Assembly (NCBI RefSeq): GCF_014137945.1
Contig: NZ_JACGWX010000002.1
Location: 429,077 to 493,076, forward strand
Source: Microcella alkalica
GTDB taxonomy: Bacteria; Actinomycetota; Actinomycetes; Actinomycetales; Microbacteriaceae
DNA: 64,000 nucleotides
Direction of reading: 5' to 3'
A program made the translations under genes and the position numbers. Positions 1 to 10,898 of the stretch are shown piece by piece. Under the pieces are notes generated by a model. It was not told the DNA's origin, ran no database searches, and saw only the letters and a list, made by a program, of their open reading frames with translations. Within the stretch, counting starts at the first letter, position 1; the number at the start of each line of letters is the position of its first letter.

Positions 1-1929
<1,929 letters not shown>

Positions 1930-1941
1930 GGCGCCGCCCGG

Positions 1942-2499
1942 TCAGCGCGAGCTGTTGGCGGTTCGCCCGCGCACGATCCCGATGAACTCGCCGACGAGCG
2001 GATGCGGGCCGTCGATCGGCCACACGAGCGAGATCCCCGTGTCCGGCGCGCCGGTCACCAGCCGCGCCACCACGTCCTTGCGCGACTGCGCCCGCGCCAC
2101 TGACTGCGGCATCACCGCGACGCCGACGTTCGCGGCGACGAGCGCCACTGCATCCTCGCCGGTGCCGTCGAGGAGGTCGACGGGCAGAACCGTCTCATCC
2201 GCGAGATCCTCGAGCGTGGGCGCGGCAAGGTCGGCGACGAGCGACTCCTTGGGGGCGACCACGACAGGGGCCTCGCGGTACAGGGAGATGGCGTGCCAGT
2301 CGTCGGTCGCGGAGGCGTCGCGGAGGAGCGCCATGTGGGCGGTGCCGTCGTGCAACGCGGCGAGAGCATCCGTCTGCGTCATGGGGGTGAGATCGAGGCG
2401 ACCGCGGGGGCGGCGCTCGCGCCAGATGCGCTCCCACTTGGTCGGGGTGACGCCGGGCACGAAGGCGACGCGCAGGGGCTCGGGGCGCGGATCGGGCAT
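1942..2499 (-). CDS. LysR-type substrate-binding domain protein lacking the DNA-binding domain
   Basis: 185 residues that align with only the periplasmic-binding-like effector domain of LysR regulators: an N-terminal strand LRVAFVPGVTP, the linker region with LVADLAAPTLEDLADETVLP, and a C-terminal DTGISLVWPIDGPHPLVGEFIGIVRGR. No winged-helix HTH is present, and TAGCCT sits 6 bases before the ATG, so the gene is complete and probably leaderless rather than truncated. It is divergent from DUF5997 with only 54 bases between the start codons. It may be a small-molecule sensor acting through a partner protein rather than on DNA directly (inference). No ligand can be named. Confidence 0.8.
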   Translation of the reverse strand: MPDPRPEPLRVAFVPGVTPTKWERIWRERRPRGRLDLTPMTQTDALAALHDGTAHMALLRDASATDDWHAISLYREAPVVVAPKESLVADLAAPTLEDLADETVLPVDLLDGTGEDAVALVAANVGVAVMPQSVARAQSRKDVVARLVTGAPDTGISLVWPIDGPHPLVGEFIGIVRGRTANSSR

Positions 2500-2553
2500 G
2501 GGGTCAGGCTACCGGCGAGGCAGGCGGGCGCCGGGGTCGCCTACGCTCGGGGT

Positions 2554-3018
2554 ATGACCGATGCGCCCCGCGAAGACCGCCGCCAGCAGCCGAAGCCCCC
2601 GAAGGAGCAGCTGCTCAGCCCGAAGACGGCCGCGAAGAAGCTCGGCGTGTTCCTGCCGGCGACGCCCGCGGAGTTCCAGGAGGCGCAGATCTCGCGCACA
2701 GCGCTCATGGAGCTGCAGGAGAACCCGCCCGAGTGGCTGACGTCGCTGCGCCGCGAGGGCCCGCACCCGCGCGATGAGGTCGCACGCCGCCTGGGCGTGT
2801 CGAACTCGGCGCTCGCGCGCGGGGGAGTGAGCGACTCGATGACGACGGCCGAGATCACGGCGCTGCTCGAGGAGATGCCCGAGTGGCTCGTCGTCGAGCG
2901 CGACAAGCACGCACCGGGCACCGGTGTGAAGCCCGGCACCGCCGTCGGCGAGCGGCCCGTCTCGCCGACCTCGCGGACGAGCGATGACGCGGACGACGAG
3001 GACGACGAGCTGCTCTAG
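2554..3018 (+). CDS. DUF5997 family protein
   Basis: 154 residues. The core matches the actinobacterial DUF5997 family: LLSPKTAAKKLGVFLPATP, then a region with NPPEWLTSLRREGPHPR, VARRLGVSNSALARGG and LLEEMPEWLVVERDK. The LGVSNSALARGGV stretch reads like a short helix-turn-helix, so a nucleic-acid-binding role is possible, but no function is established to my knowledge. The C-terminus is an acidic disordered tail (DDADDEDDELL). TACGCT lies 6 bases upstream of ATG, the leaderless pattern. It is divergent from the HTH-less LysR domain protein, which may be its functional partner (inference). It converges on the DUF2130 gene, 9 bases apart. Confidence 0.85.
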   Translation: MTDAPREDRRQQPKPPKEQLLSPKTAAKKLGVFLPATPAEFQEAQISRTALMELQENPPEWLTSLRREGPHPRDEVARRLGVSNSALARGGVSDSMTTAEITALLEEMPEWLVVERDKHAPGTGVKPGTAVGERPVSPTSRTSDDADDEDDELL

Positions 3019-3027
3019 CCAGCAGTG

Positions 3028-4410
3028 CTACTCGACCTCGGCGACCGCGACCTCGCCCTTCTCGAGCTCGGCGAACTTCGCCGCCATCGTCGGGTTGCCG
3101 CTCGTGAGCGACTTGATGGTGAGACCGTCGGCCTTGTCGTTCGCCAGCCGCAGGTTGTTCGCCGACTTCATGAGGGCATCCTTGACCTTCTCGAGGTCTT
3201 TGATCGCCTCGTCGATGCGCTTCACGGCCTCGCCGAACTGGTCGGAGGCGAGCGTGTAGTTGCGGGCGAAGCCGGTCTTGAAGACCTTCAGGCGTTCCTC
3301 GAAGTTGGTGATGTCGACGTTCTGCTCGCGCACGCGGGCGAGCTCGCTCTTCACCTGCTCGGTGCTGAGGGCCGCGTTGCGCAGAAGCGTGATGATCGGC
3401 AGGAAGAACTGCGGGCGGACGACGTACATCTTCGGGTAGCGGTACGAGACGTCGACGATGCCCTCGTTGTAGAGCTCGCTGTCGGGCTCGAGCATCGAGA
3501 CGAGGACGGCGTACTCGCAGCCCTTCGCCGTGCGGTCCTTGTCGAGCTTGTCGAAGAATTCCTCGTTCTTCTTCTTCGTCGCTGTGGCGTCGGCCTCGTT
3601 CTTCATCTCGAACATGATCGAGATGACCTGGACGCCCTCGTCGTTCGACTCGCGGAAGATGAAGTCGCCCTTGGTGCCGCCGCTCGCGTCGTTGTCCTTC
3701 TCGAAGTAGGCGCGCGGGAAGGCGCCGGAGCGGGCCCGGTTGAAGACGATCTCGCAGTGCTGCTCGAGGGTCTCGCCGAGCATCTTGGTCGACTGCTTGG
3801 CCTTGAAGTCCTTGTACGTCTCGATGGTCTGCTGCAGGAGGGCTACCTCGGTGCTGTGCTGCTCTTTGAGGGAGGCCTCGAGCAGCTTCTGCTCGGTGGC
3901 GCGCAGCTCGAGGTCGCGCTTGAGGTCGTCGCGCTCCTTCTCGAGGGCGCTCGTGGCCCGGGCGAGGGCGAGTTGGCGGGCGACGTCGGCGACCGACAGC
4001 TCGGCCTTGAGCTTCTCGACCTCGGCGTGGGTCTGCGCGACCTCCTTCTCGAGGGCGCTCTTGAGGGCGTCGCGCTCGCGCTCGACAGCGGCGAGGGCCT
4101 CGCTCACGGCGAGCTTCTGCGTCGTCTCGGTGGAGCGCAGCTCCGCCTTGAGGCGCTCGATCTCGGCCTGCCGCTCGACGGCGGCGTGCTCGATCTCGGT
4201 CTGCCGCTTGGCGGCGTCGCGCTCGAACTTGGCCGTGAGGGTCGCCTCGGCGAGAGCGATCTCGGTCTGCTTCTCCTTCGCGGCGAGCTCGAGCCGCTCG
4301 TGGAGCTCCTGCGTGAACTCGCGGTCGCGCACCTGCTTGAGGATCTCGGCGTAGCCGGCCTCGTCGACGGTGAACGCCTTGCTGCAGTGCGGGCAGGTGA
4401 TCTCGTGCAT
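3028..4410 (-). CDS. DUF2130 domain protein with long coiled coil
   Basis: 460 residues. An N-terminal zinc-ribbon-like knuckle ([12 protein letters not shown]) is followed by a charged coiled coil from about residue 25 to 230 rich in Glu, Lys and Ala, then the DUF2130 core with [20 protein letters not shown] and [24 protein letters not shown] motifs (here [20 protein letters not shown]). DUF2130 resembles restriction-endonuclease-like folds, but nuclease activity is not established. ATG at 4410 is preferred over an ATG ten codons upstream because GGAGG lies 8 bases before it and the zinc knuckle then starts at residue 5. It lies downstream of the serine hydrolase gene, possibly in the same transcript. 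Confidence 0.85.
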   Translation of the reverse strand: MHEITCPHCSKAFTVDEAGYAEILKQVRDREFTQELHERLELAAKEKQTEIALAEATLTAKFERDAAKRQTEIEHAAVERQAEIERLKAELRSTETTQKLAVSEALAAVERERDALKSALEKEVAQTHAEVEKLKAELSVADVARQLALARATSALEKERDDLKRDLELRATEQKLLEASLKEQHSTEVALLQQTIETYKDFKAKQSTKMLGETLEQHCEIVFNRARSGAFPRAYFEKDNDASGGTKGDFIFRESNDEGVQVISIMFEMKNEADATATKKKNEEFFDKLDKDRTAKGCEYAVLVSMLEPDSELYNEGIVDVSYRYPKMYVVRPQFFLPIITLLRNAALSTEQVKSELARVREQNVDITNFEERLKVFKTGFARNYTLASDQFGEAVKRIDEAIKDLEKVKDALMKSANNLRLANDKADGLTIKSLTSGNPTMAAKFAELEKGEVAVAEVE

Positions 4411-4461
4411 CGGTGGATCCTCCGGGTCGGTCGAGCACACCCTACGTCGCCGCGGCGACGT

Positions 4462-5426
4462 TCATGAGGAGGGCGCGTGCCCGCCGAGCAGTCGGAACCG
4501 GCACGGTCGACGGAGCGCTCGCACGCGGTGAGGACGACGGCTCCGGTGCCGGAGGCGCGGTCGACGCCGATCCAGCTGCGGAAGCCGCCCGTGCCGCCGT
4601 TGTGCCACGTGAGGCTCCGGCCGTCCCGGCCGATCGTGATCCACCCGGCGCCGATGCGGACGCCCGGAGCGTACGCGGTGTCGGGGTCGAGCGCCGAGAC
4701 GCCGGGCGCAGAGCCGTCGAGGATGCGCTCGATCAGCTCGCGCATGGCACCGATCGTGGCGCGGATGCCCCCGGCCGGCGCGATCGCCTCTCCCGTCCAC
4801 GCCTCCCGCGGCCGCCCGCGCCGCGAGACGCCGAGGAGGCTCGACGGTCGAAGATCGTCGGGCGTGCGCGGAGCCCAGTACTCCGCCCCGAGCTGGCGCT
4901 GCAGCAGCTCGGCATAGCTCGTGCCCTCGGCGGCGGCGTCCGCGTGACCGAGGAGCTGGAACCCGAGGTTCGAGTACCGGCCGCGCGGCGCGCCGACGCG
5001 GATACCTCGGCACTGCTCGAGCAGTTCGGCGAGGGTGTCGCCGTACGGGTTCTCGCCGCGCGTCCACAGGCGCCACGAGCGTCGCAGCGGGCGCATGCCG
5101 GGAGGAAGGCGGGGGAGTCCCGAGCGGTGCGTCGCGAGCGCCTCGAGCGTGACCCGCTCGAGCGCGCCGTGACCGCCGAGCGGGAGTAGCTCAGCGAGCA
5201 CGGTGGTGGGTGCCACCCGGCCGCGGTCGATCGAGTCGCGGTAGAGCATCCCGGTCATGGCCTTCGAGATCGACCCGATCTCGAAGTCGGCGCCCTCGGA
5301 GACGCCGTGCCACGCAGTCGCCGAGCCCTGCGGCGTGACGAGCGCGACGGCCGCGCGCGGGTGGGCGCGCCCGAGCAGTCGGTCGGCGCTCGCCGAGAGC
5401 GACGCGTCGCCCGACCAGCTCGTCAT
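4462..5426 (-). CDS. Serine hydrolase, class C beta-lactamase/DD-peptidase family (frameshifted near C-terminus)
   Basis: About 320 residues once one frameshift is repaired. The family motifs are present: SxxK at Ser52-Lys55 (GSISKAMTG), YSN in GRYSNLGFQLLGHA, and HNG in the C-terminal LTWHNGGTGGFRSW. No signal peptide is evident, so a cytoplasmic esterase or peptidase role is as likely as cell-wall work. After VVLTACERSVDRAG the frame fails around 4496-4500; restoring one base gives FRLLGGHAPSS and a stop at 4462, just before the DUF2130 gene, whereas the unrepaired frame runs deep into that gene. TAGCCT lies 7 bases upstream of ATG, the leaderless pattern. The frameshift is probably a sequencing error, though real decay cannot be excluded. 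Confidence 0.8.
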
Positions 5427-5447
5427 GGCCGCAAGGCTACTGGCCGC

Positions 5448-6002
5448 CTAGCTCGCGGCGGCCTCGTCGCGCCGCGGCAGAACCCAGCCCGGGCGCGGGT
5501 AGTGGCAGGTGTAGCCGTTGGGGTGCTTGATCAGGTAGTCCTGGTGCTCCTCCTCGGCCTGCCAGAACGGGCCCGCCTTCTCGATCGTCGTGACGGCTGG
5601 GCCGGGCCAGCGGAGCGTGGCGTCGACGTCGGCGATCGTCTCGCGCGCGACGTGCTCCTGCTCGGGGGTGAGCGGGAAGATCGCCGACCGGTAGCTCGAT
5701 CCGACGTCGTTGCCCTGCCGGTCGAGGGTCGACGGGTCGTGGATCTGGAAGAAGAACGCCAGGATGTCGCGGTACGTCGTCGCGCTCGGGTCGAAGACGA
5801 TCTCGACCGCCTCGGCGTGGCCGGGGTGGTTGCGGTACGTGGCGTTCTCGTTGCGGCCGCCGGTGTAGCCGACGCGCGTGCTGATGACGCCGGGCTGCTT
5901 GCGGATGAGGTCTTCCATGCCCCAGAAGCAGCCTCCCGCGAGGACGGCCGTCTCGGTGCCGGGGGTGCGGGTGATCTCGCCGGTGCTGATGTCGATGCTC
6001 AT
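5448..6002 (-). CDS. msrA: Peptide methionine (S)-S-oxide reductase
   Basis: 184 residues. It reduces the S-epimer of methionine sulfoxide in proteins and free methionine. The active-site motif GGCFWGMED places the catalytic cysteine at residue 25. Other family blocks are RVGYTGG, THPGHAE-type ([15 protein letters not shown]), [23 protein letters not shown] and the C-terminal [20 protein letters not shown]. The start codon overlaps the msrB stop by four bases (ATGA), so the two are translationally coupled with msrB first. No extra C-terminal resolving cysteine pair of the kind seen in some MsrA types is obvious beyond the Cys in YTCHYP. Confidence 0.97.
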   Translation of the reverse strand: MSIDISTGEITRTPGTETAVLAGGCFWGMEDLIRKQPGVISTRVGYTGGRNENATYRNHPGHAEAVEIVFDPSATTYRDILAFFFQIHDPSTLDRQGNDVGSSYRSAIFPLTPEQEHVARETIADVDATLRWPGPAVTTIEKAGPFWQAEEEHQDYLIKHPNGYTCHYPRPGWVLPRRDEAAAS

Positions 6003-6463
6003 GAGGCGTCTCCGTCCGTAGTGGTGAAGTGGGTCAGGTACTCGCCGTAGCCCTCGGCCTCGAGCTGGTCGACGGGGATGAATCGCAGCGACGCCGAGTT
6101 CATGCAGTACCGCATGCCGCCGGCCTCGCGCGGGCCGTCGTCGAAGACGTGCCCGAGGTGGCTGTCGGCGCCGGAGGAGCGCACCTCGACGCGCTTCATC
6201 CACAGCGTGCGGTCGGTCTTCGTGGTGACGGCGTCCGAGCTGACGGGCTTCGTGAAGCTCGGCCAGCCGGTTCCGCTGTCGAACTTGTCGCGGCTCGAGA
6301 ACAGCGGCTGGCCCGAGACGATGTCGACGTAGAGGCCGGCGACCTTGTTGTCGTGGTACTCGTTGCGGAACGGCGGCTCGGTGCCGCCGTTCTGCGTCAC
6401 CTTGCGTTGAATGGGGGTGAGGCGGGCGATCGCCTCGGGGGTGGCGCGGTACTGGTTCGTCAT
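5999..6463 (-). CDS. msrB: Peptide methionine (R)-S-oxide reductase
   Basis: 154 residues, complementary in stereospecificity to MsrA. The selenomethionine-fold core is clear: [37 protein letters not shown], and the catalytic Cys120 in [12 protein letters not shown]. The two CxxC pairs that bind structural zinc in many MsrB proteins are absent, so this is the zinc-free type, and the usual resolving-cysteine position in the DSG(C/T)GW loop is threonine; recycling may therefore need another reductant (inference). First gene of the msrBA operon; it overlaps msrA by four bases. Confidence 0.96.
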   Translation of the reverse strand: MTNQYRATPEAIARLTPIQRKVTQNGGTEPPFRNEYHDNKVAGLYVDIVSGQPLFSSRDKFDSGTGWPSFTKPVSSDAVTTKTDRTLWMKRVEVRSSGADSHLGHVFDDGPREAGGMRYCMNSASLRFIPVDQLEAEGYGEYLTHFTTTDGDAS

Positions 6464-6550
6464 GGCGGGTCCTTCCGACGAGGCCGCGACGGGCGGCCAC
6501 TGGAGTCAACACTGCAACCCCCGCCTGCGTTCCCGCCGTACTCTCGAGCC

Positions 6551-7534
6551 GTGAGACGGATGCGCGACCCCGCCGCGTGGGAGCGCCATCAGGTGCTCCT
6601 GTACGCGCTCGCGATCGCGGCCGGCGCCGCGCTCGGGCTCGGGTTGCCCCGCACCGCTGGCGCGATGGAGGCGGCGATCACGCCCGTGCTCGCCGCTCTG
6701 CTGTTCGTGACCTTCCTCGCGGTACCGTTCCGCGATATCGGGCGCGCCGTGCGGTCGGGAAGGTTCCTCGTCGCGCTCGCCGTCGTGAACCTCGTCATCG
6801 CCCCGATCGTCGCGTTCGCGCTGTCGCGGTTCGTCGTCGATGACCGCGCCCTGCTGCTCGGAGTGCTGCTCGTGCTGCTGACCCCGTGCGTCGACTACGT
6901 CATCGTCTTCGCGGGTCTTGCCGGCGGCGATCGGGCGCGGCTCGTCGCCTCGACTCCGCTGCTGATGCTCGCCCAGACGATCCTGCTGCCGCTCTACCTG
7001 CTGCCGATGGCGGGGGAGGCCGTGCTCGCGAGCGTCGAGCCCGGGCCTTTCGTCGAGGCTTTCCTCGTCCTGATCGCGCTGCCGCTCGCCCTGGCGGGTG
7101 TCGCCCAGTGGGGCGCATCCCGCTCATCGATCGTCGACCTTGGGCAGCAGGCGGCGCTCACGACGATGGTGCCGCTCATGATGCTGACCCTCGCGACTGT
7201 CGTCGGCTCGCAGGTCGCGGCCGTTGCCGCCGACCTGCCGGCGCTGCTGCGGGTCGTGCCCCTGTACGTGGCGTTCCTGGTTCTCATGCCGCTCGCGGGG
7301 CTCATCGTGTGCCGGATGCTGCGACTCGACACCCCCGGCGCCCGCTCGGTGACATTCAGCGGGGCGACGCGCAACAGCCTCGTCGTGCTGCCGCTCGCCC
7401 TCGCGCTGCCTGCCGAACTCGCCCTCGCACCCCTCGTGGTCGTGACGCAGACGCTCATCGAGCTCGTCGGCATGATCGTCCTGGTGCGGCTGGTGCCGCG
7501 GCTCCTGCCGAGCCGGGGGTCGGTCGAGCGCTGA
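6551..7534 (+). CDS. ACR3/bile acid:sodium symporter-family membrane carrier (arsenic-resistance-like)
   Basis: 327 residues with about ten hydrophobic segments. It belongs to the arsenic-resistance/bile acid:Na+ symporter fold: [20 protein letters not shown] holds a conserved membrane cysteine near residue 115, and [20 protein letters not shown] is the second unwound-helix region. It is paralogous to the carrier at 16687-17772. TACTCT lies 6 bases before GTG at 6551, consistent with a leaderless start; ATG three codons later is an alternative. No arsenic gene lies beside it, so the substrate may be arsenite or an organic anion. It stands alone, divergent from msrB. Confidence 0.8.
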   Translation: MRRMRDPAAWERHQVLLYALAIAAGAALGLGLPRTAGAMEAAITPVLAALLFVTFLAVPFRDIGRAVRSGRFLVALAVVNLVIAPIVAFALSRFVVDDRALLLGVLLVLLTPCVDYVIVFAGLAGGDRARLVASTPLLMLAQTILLPLYLLPMAGEAVLASVEPGPFVEAFLVLIALPLALAGVAQWGASRSSIVDLGQQAALTTMVPLMMLTLATVVGSQVAAVAADLPALLRVVPLYVAFLVLMPLAGLIVCRMLRLDTPGARSVTFSGATRNSLVVLPLALALPAELALAPLVVVTQTLIELVGMIVLVRLVPRLLPSRGSVER

Positions 7535-7720
7535 CGGACGCGAGCACGTCACAGGCGCCGCCAAGGTTCTCTCGCCATGCTTGCCGCTGTTCCCGACCCC
7601 TCTCGCTTGGAGATCCCGAACCCCCGTGCCTCACGACACACCCTCATCGCCTTCCGGCGACCCCAGTCATAGTCGTCCGACCGACGCACTGAGCGCTTCG
7701 CACCTCCCGGGTGGTCTCGA

Positions 7721-9190
7721 GTGATCGAGACGGTCGGCCTCCTCCTCTTCGGCATCCTGGTGATCCTCGTGATCATCGCCGCGAACGGCTACTTCGTCGC
7801 CCAGGAATTCGCCTACATGTCCGTCGATCGCGTGAAGCTCGCGGCGCAGGCGAAGTCGGGCGACAAGGCCGCCGCGCGAGCGCTCAAGGTCACGCAGCGC
7901 ACTTCCTTCATGCTCTCGGGCGCGCAGCTCGGCATCACGGTGACGGGCCTTCTCGTCGGCTTCGTCGCCGAGCCCCTCGTCGGCGAGTCCCTCGGCGTGC
8001 TGCTCGGCGGCGTCGGGGTGCCAGCCGCCGTCAGCGTCACCGTCGGCACCGTCGTGACGCTCATCGCGGCGACCGTCATCCAGATGATCTTCGGAGAGCT
8101 CTTCCCCAAGAATCTCGCCATCGCGAGTCCCGACCCGCTCGCGCGCGCGCTTGCCCCGTCCACGCTCGTCTACCTCACCGTGTTCGGCTGGCTCATCTCG
8201 GTCTTCGACCACTCCGCGAACCTGCTGCTGAAGCTCCTGCGCATCGAGCCCGTCCACGACGTCGACACGAGCGCCACGGCGCGCGATCTCGAGCGCATCA
8301 TCTACGACTCGCGTCAGAGCGGAAACCTGCCGGAGGAGCTGTCGATCATGCTCGACCGCATTCTCGACTTCCCGCAGCAGGATGTCGAGCACGCGATGAT
8401 CCCGCGCAGCCGCGTCGGCATTGCTCGCCCAGAGATGACGGTCGGCGAGCTGCGGGGCCTCATGGCGCAGGCCCACACCCGCTACCCGGTGATCGGCGAC
8501 GACGAGCAGCCGCTCGGGGTCGTGCATCTGGTCGACGTCCTCTCGTCGTCCGCCTCCGACGAGAGCCACGTCGAGTCGCTCATGCGCCCGCCGCTTGTGC
8601 TGCCGACTGTCATGAGCCTGCCCGATGCCCTCGCCGAGCTGACCTCCACCCGCAACGAGCTCGCCTGCGTCATCGACGAGTACGGCGGATTCGCCGGCGT
8701 CCTCACGCTCGAGGATCTCGCCGAGGAGGTCGTCGGCGAGATCACCGACGAGCACGACGAGGACGACGCGACCAGCCTGCTCGAGCCCGACGACGATGGC
8801 ATCTGGATCATGGAGGGGGATGTTCACCTCGACGAGGTCGAGCGTGCCGTGAGCGTCGAGCTGCCCCGGGGCGAGGTCGAGACGATCGCTGGTCTCCTGA
8901 TCGCCGAGCGCGGTTCTCTTCCCGAGGTGGGCGAGATCGCGGTGATCGAGGTGAGCGCCAGCAGCGCCGACCTCGCCGACGAGAGGCCCGCTCGCCGCGC
9001 CCTCGAGATCGAGGTGCTCGAGATCGAGCGCCACGTGCCGAGCCAGGTGCGCGTGCGCCTCATCGACTTGCCCGACGACCACGACGGCGATGCGGACGCC
9101 AGCGCGGCAGAGCGCGGCGGATCCGAAACCAGCGACAGCGGCGTGGAGACCGGCCGTGCCGCCCACGCCGGCCAGGAGGACCACCGATGA
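7721..9190 (+). CDS. Hemolysin-C/CorC-type transporter: CNNM membrane domain, CBS pair, CorC_HlyC domain
   Basis: 489 residues. An N-terminal CNNM (DUF21) domain, residues about 1-190, has four hydrophobic segments and the motif GAQLGITVTGLLVGFVAEP. Two CBS domains follow (about 210-330, including PRSRVGIARPEMTVGELRGL and CVIDEYGGFAGVLTLEDLAEE), then a CorC_HlyC domain (about 355-440) and an acidic tail. CNNM proteins are linked to magnesium and cobalt efflux, and the CBS pair usually senses adenine nucleotides. GTG at 7721 gives the standard N-terminus. It is the first gene of a two-gene operon, overlapping the next by four bases (ATGA). Confidence 0.92.
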   Translation: MIETVGLLLFGILVILVIIAANGYFVAQEFAYMSVDRVKLAAQAKSGDKAAARALKVTQRTSFMLSGAQLGITVTGLLVGFVAEPLVGESLGVLLGGVGVPAAVSVTVGTVVTLIAATVIQMIFGELFPKNLAIASPDPLARALAPSTLVYLTVFGWLISVFDHSANLLLKLLRIEPVHDVDTSATARDLERIIYDSRQSGNLPEELSIMLDRILDFPQQDVEHAMIPRSRVGIARPEMTVGELRGLMAQAHTRYPVIGDDEQPLGVVHLVDVLSSSASDESHVESLMRPPLVLPTVMSLPDALAELTSTRNELACVIDEYGGFAGVLTLEDLAEEVVGEITDEHDEDDATSLLEPDDDGIWIMEGDVHLDEVERAVSVELPRGEVETIAGLLIAERGSLPEVGEIAVIEVSASSADLADERPARRALEIEVLEIERHVPSQVRVRLIDLPDDHDGDADASAAERGGSETSDSGVETGRAAHAGQEDHR

Positions 9191-10197
9191 ACGGCTGGAT
9201 CGTCTTTTTCGTCACGACTCTTCTGATCGCTCTGAGCGCCTTCTTCGTCGTCATCGAGTTCGCCCTGCTCGGCGCCCGCCGGCACCGTCTGGAGGAGATG
9301 GCGGCGACGAGCCGCTCCGCCCGCGCCGCGCTGCGCGGAGTCAACGAGCTCACCATGATGCTCGCGGTCGCCCAGCTCGGCATCACCGCGTGCACCTTCG
9401 CACTCGGCGCCGTCACGAAACCCGCGGTCGATGCGTGGCTCGGCCCGATCTTCACCTCCTGGGGCCTCGCGCCGTGGGCGTCTGACGTGACGGCATTCGC
9501 CCTCTCACTGTTCGCCGTGACCTTCCTGCACCTCGTGGTGGGAGAGATGGCGCCGAAGTCGTGGGCGATCGCTCACCCCGAACTCTCCGCTCGCATCATC
9601 GGCCTCCCGTCGCGGTTGTTCGTCACGGCACTGCGCCCGCTGCTCAGCTGGATCAACAGCATCGCGAACCGCCTCGTCGCCGCCACGGGCGTGACGCCCG
9701 TCGAACGAGCGGCGGTCGGCGGGCAGGATGTCGCCACGATTCGCCTCCTGGTCGAGAGTTCCGCCAAGGCAGGCGTGCTCGAGCCCGAGTACGAGGCGCA
9801 GCTCTCGGCGATGCTCGAGCTGCAGTCGCTCACCGTCGAGTCGCTCATCGCGTCGGACCGCACTCCGACGTCGGTCGCGGCGGATGCCTCGGTGGCGGAT
9901 CTGCGCGACGCCGCGCTGCGATCCGGTCACCTCCGCATCCTCCTCGACGGTCCCGGCCGACCCCGAGTGGTACACGTGCGCGACACGCTGCTCGAGGCGC
10001 CCGACTCGCTCGTCGCCGCCCACGCGCGCGACGCGTATGTCATCGCCGCGGGCACTCCCGTCTACGAGGTGCTCGCCCGCATGCGCGAGGCAAGCGTGCA
10101 GCTCGGCGTGGTGCTCGACGGTGAGCGCATGCTCGGCGTCGTGACGCTCGCCGATGTGCTGCGGCGAGTTCTGCCCGCGACTCCTGTCGCGCGCTGA
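9187..10197 (+). CDS. Second CNNM-domain membrane protein with CBS domains, partner of the preceding gene
   Basis: 336 residues. The CNNM domain (about 1-180) has the same signature as its neighbour, MLAVAQLGITACTFALGAVTKP and LHLVVGEMAPKSWAIAHPE, and two shorter CBS repeats follow up to LGVVTLADVLRRVL. It lacks the C-terminal CorC_HlyC domain, so the pair is a long/short set, as is common in actinobacteria; the two may form a heterodimer (inference). Translation is coupled to the upstream gene by an ATGA overlap. A strong hairpin follows its stop codon directly. Confidence 0.9.
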   Translation: MNGWIVFFVTTLLIALSAFFVVIEFALLGARRHRLEEMAATSRSARAALRGVNELTMMLAVAQLGITACTFALGAVTKPAVDAWLGPIFTSWGLAPWASDVTAFALSLFAVTFLHLVVGEMAPKSWAIAHPELSARIIGLPSRLFVTALRPLLSWINSIANRLVAATGVTPVERAAVGGQDVATIRLLVESSAKAGVLEPEYEAQLSAMLELQSLTVESLIASDRTPTSVAADASVADLRDAALRSGHLRILLDGPGRPRVVHVRDTLLEAPDSLVAAHARDAYVIAAGTPVYEVLARMREASVQLGVVLDGERMLGVVTLADVLRRVLPATPVAR

Positions 10198-10223
10198 GCC
10201 CCGGTCCGAGCCGGCCCGGGGCT
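10197..10223 (+). terminator. Hairpin terminator after the CNNM operon
   Basis: AGCCCCGG pairs with CCGGGGCT (8 bp, 11-base loop) starting at the last base of the stop codon. No U-tract follows, as is usual in GC-rich actinobacteria. Confidence 0.7.
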
Positions 10224-10382
10224 TGCGGTCGCACGGCGCGTGTGTGTAACGAGCGCAGCACGCTTCGTCGTAAGCCCAACCCTCCAGTCCTCGGGGTTCG
10301 ACCTCCAGGCATGGTCGTCGAGGACCGCTCCAGGAGATCGTCGAGCGTTCGGTTGCGCACCCGCCCGAGCAGAGGACTCCCT

Positions 10383-10853
10383 GTGACCGTCACGCCGATC
10401 CTTCCCGAGATCGTCGAGCTCCCGGACGCCGGCAGGCGAACGCTCGAGGTCATCCGGCGCATCGCGGGAGGCGAGGTCGCCGGTCTCCGCATCGCCGCGA
10501 TCGGCGCGACCGCTAGGCGGAGGCCTGAGTGCGGCCAAGGCCGCGGATGCCTCAGCCTGGCCGTCATGCGCGCCCTGATGCGCGAAGGAGCGACCGTGAC
10601 CGCCTTCGACCCGGAGGCCGACCAGGATGCCGTCGCTGCGCATCCCGACATCTCGTTCGTCGACTCGCTCGCCCGGGCGATCCTCGACGACCGCATCTTC
10701 GCCGTGCTCTGCCAGTGGAGGGAGCTGCGGCTGGCTGATCCGTACATCGTCGGTCTGCTCGTCGCGGCCCGGCGCGTCGTCGACTGCCGCCGAGCACTCG
10801 ATGCCGAGCGCTACAGTGCGGCGCGCGGGGAGTACCTGGCGCTCGACGACTAG
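10383..10853 (+). CDS. Orphan UDP-glucose/GDP-mannose dehydrogenase C-terminal (UDP-binding) domain protein
   Basis: 156 residues from GTG with AGAGGA 6 bases upstream. The sequence resembles only the last third of UDP-glucose 6-dehydrogenase: GLRIAAIGAT opens the second Rossmann domain, MRALMREGATVTAFDPEAD follows, and it ends in a VVDCRRALDAERYSA motif, like the RVVDGRNxLD motif of the family. The catalytic cysteine and the NAD-binding domain are absent, so it cannot be an active dehydrogenase alone. The stretch after GAT (about 10511-10555) is unusual and an adjacent frame there reads more naturally, so two compensating indels are possible. The stop codon TAG sits in the CTAG that flanks the IS element. 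It could be a truncated gene or a stand-alone nucleotide-sugar-binding protein near the glycan operon. Confidence 0.55.
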   Translation: MTVTPILPEIVELPDAGRRTLEVIRRIAGGEVAGLRIAAIGATARRRPECGQGRGCLSLAVMRALMREGATVTAFDPEADQDAVAAHPDISFVDSLARAILDDRIFAVLCQWRELRLADPYIVGLLVAARRVVDCRRALDAERYSAARGEYLALDD

Positions 10854-10867
10854 GGCGTGTCTCGTAA
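10854..10867 (+). repeat. IS left terminal inverted repeat
   Basis: GGCGTGTCTCGTAA, matched by the right end with one mismatch. Confidence 0.85.
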
Positions 10868-10898
10868 CCTCTGCGGGATGTTGCGGCAGGCTGGGAGC

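Noticed and set aside
7535..7720. Possible magnesium riboswitch before the CNNM genes
   Set aside because: I could not find paired elements or conserved loops of M-box or ykoY-type riboswitches in this 186-base stretch.
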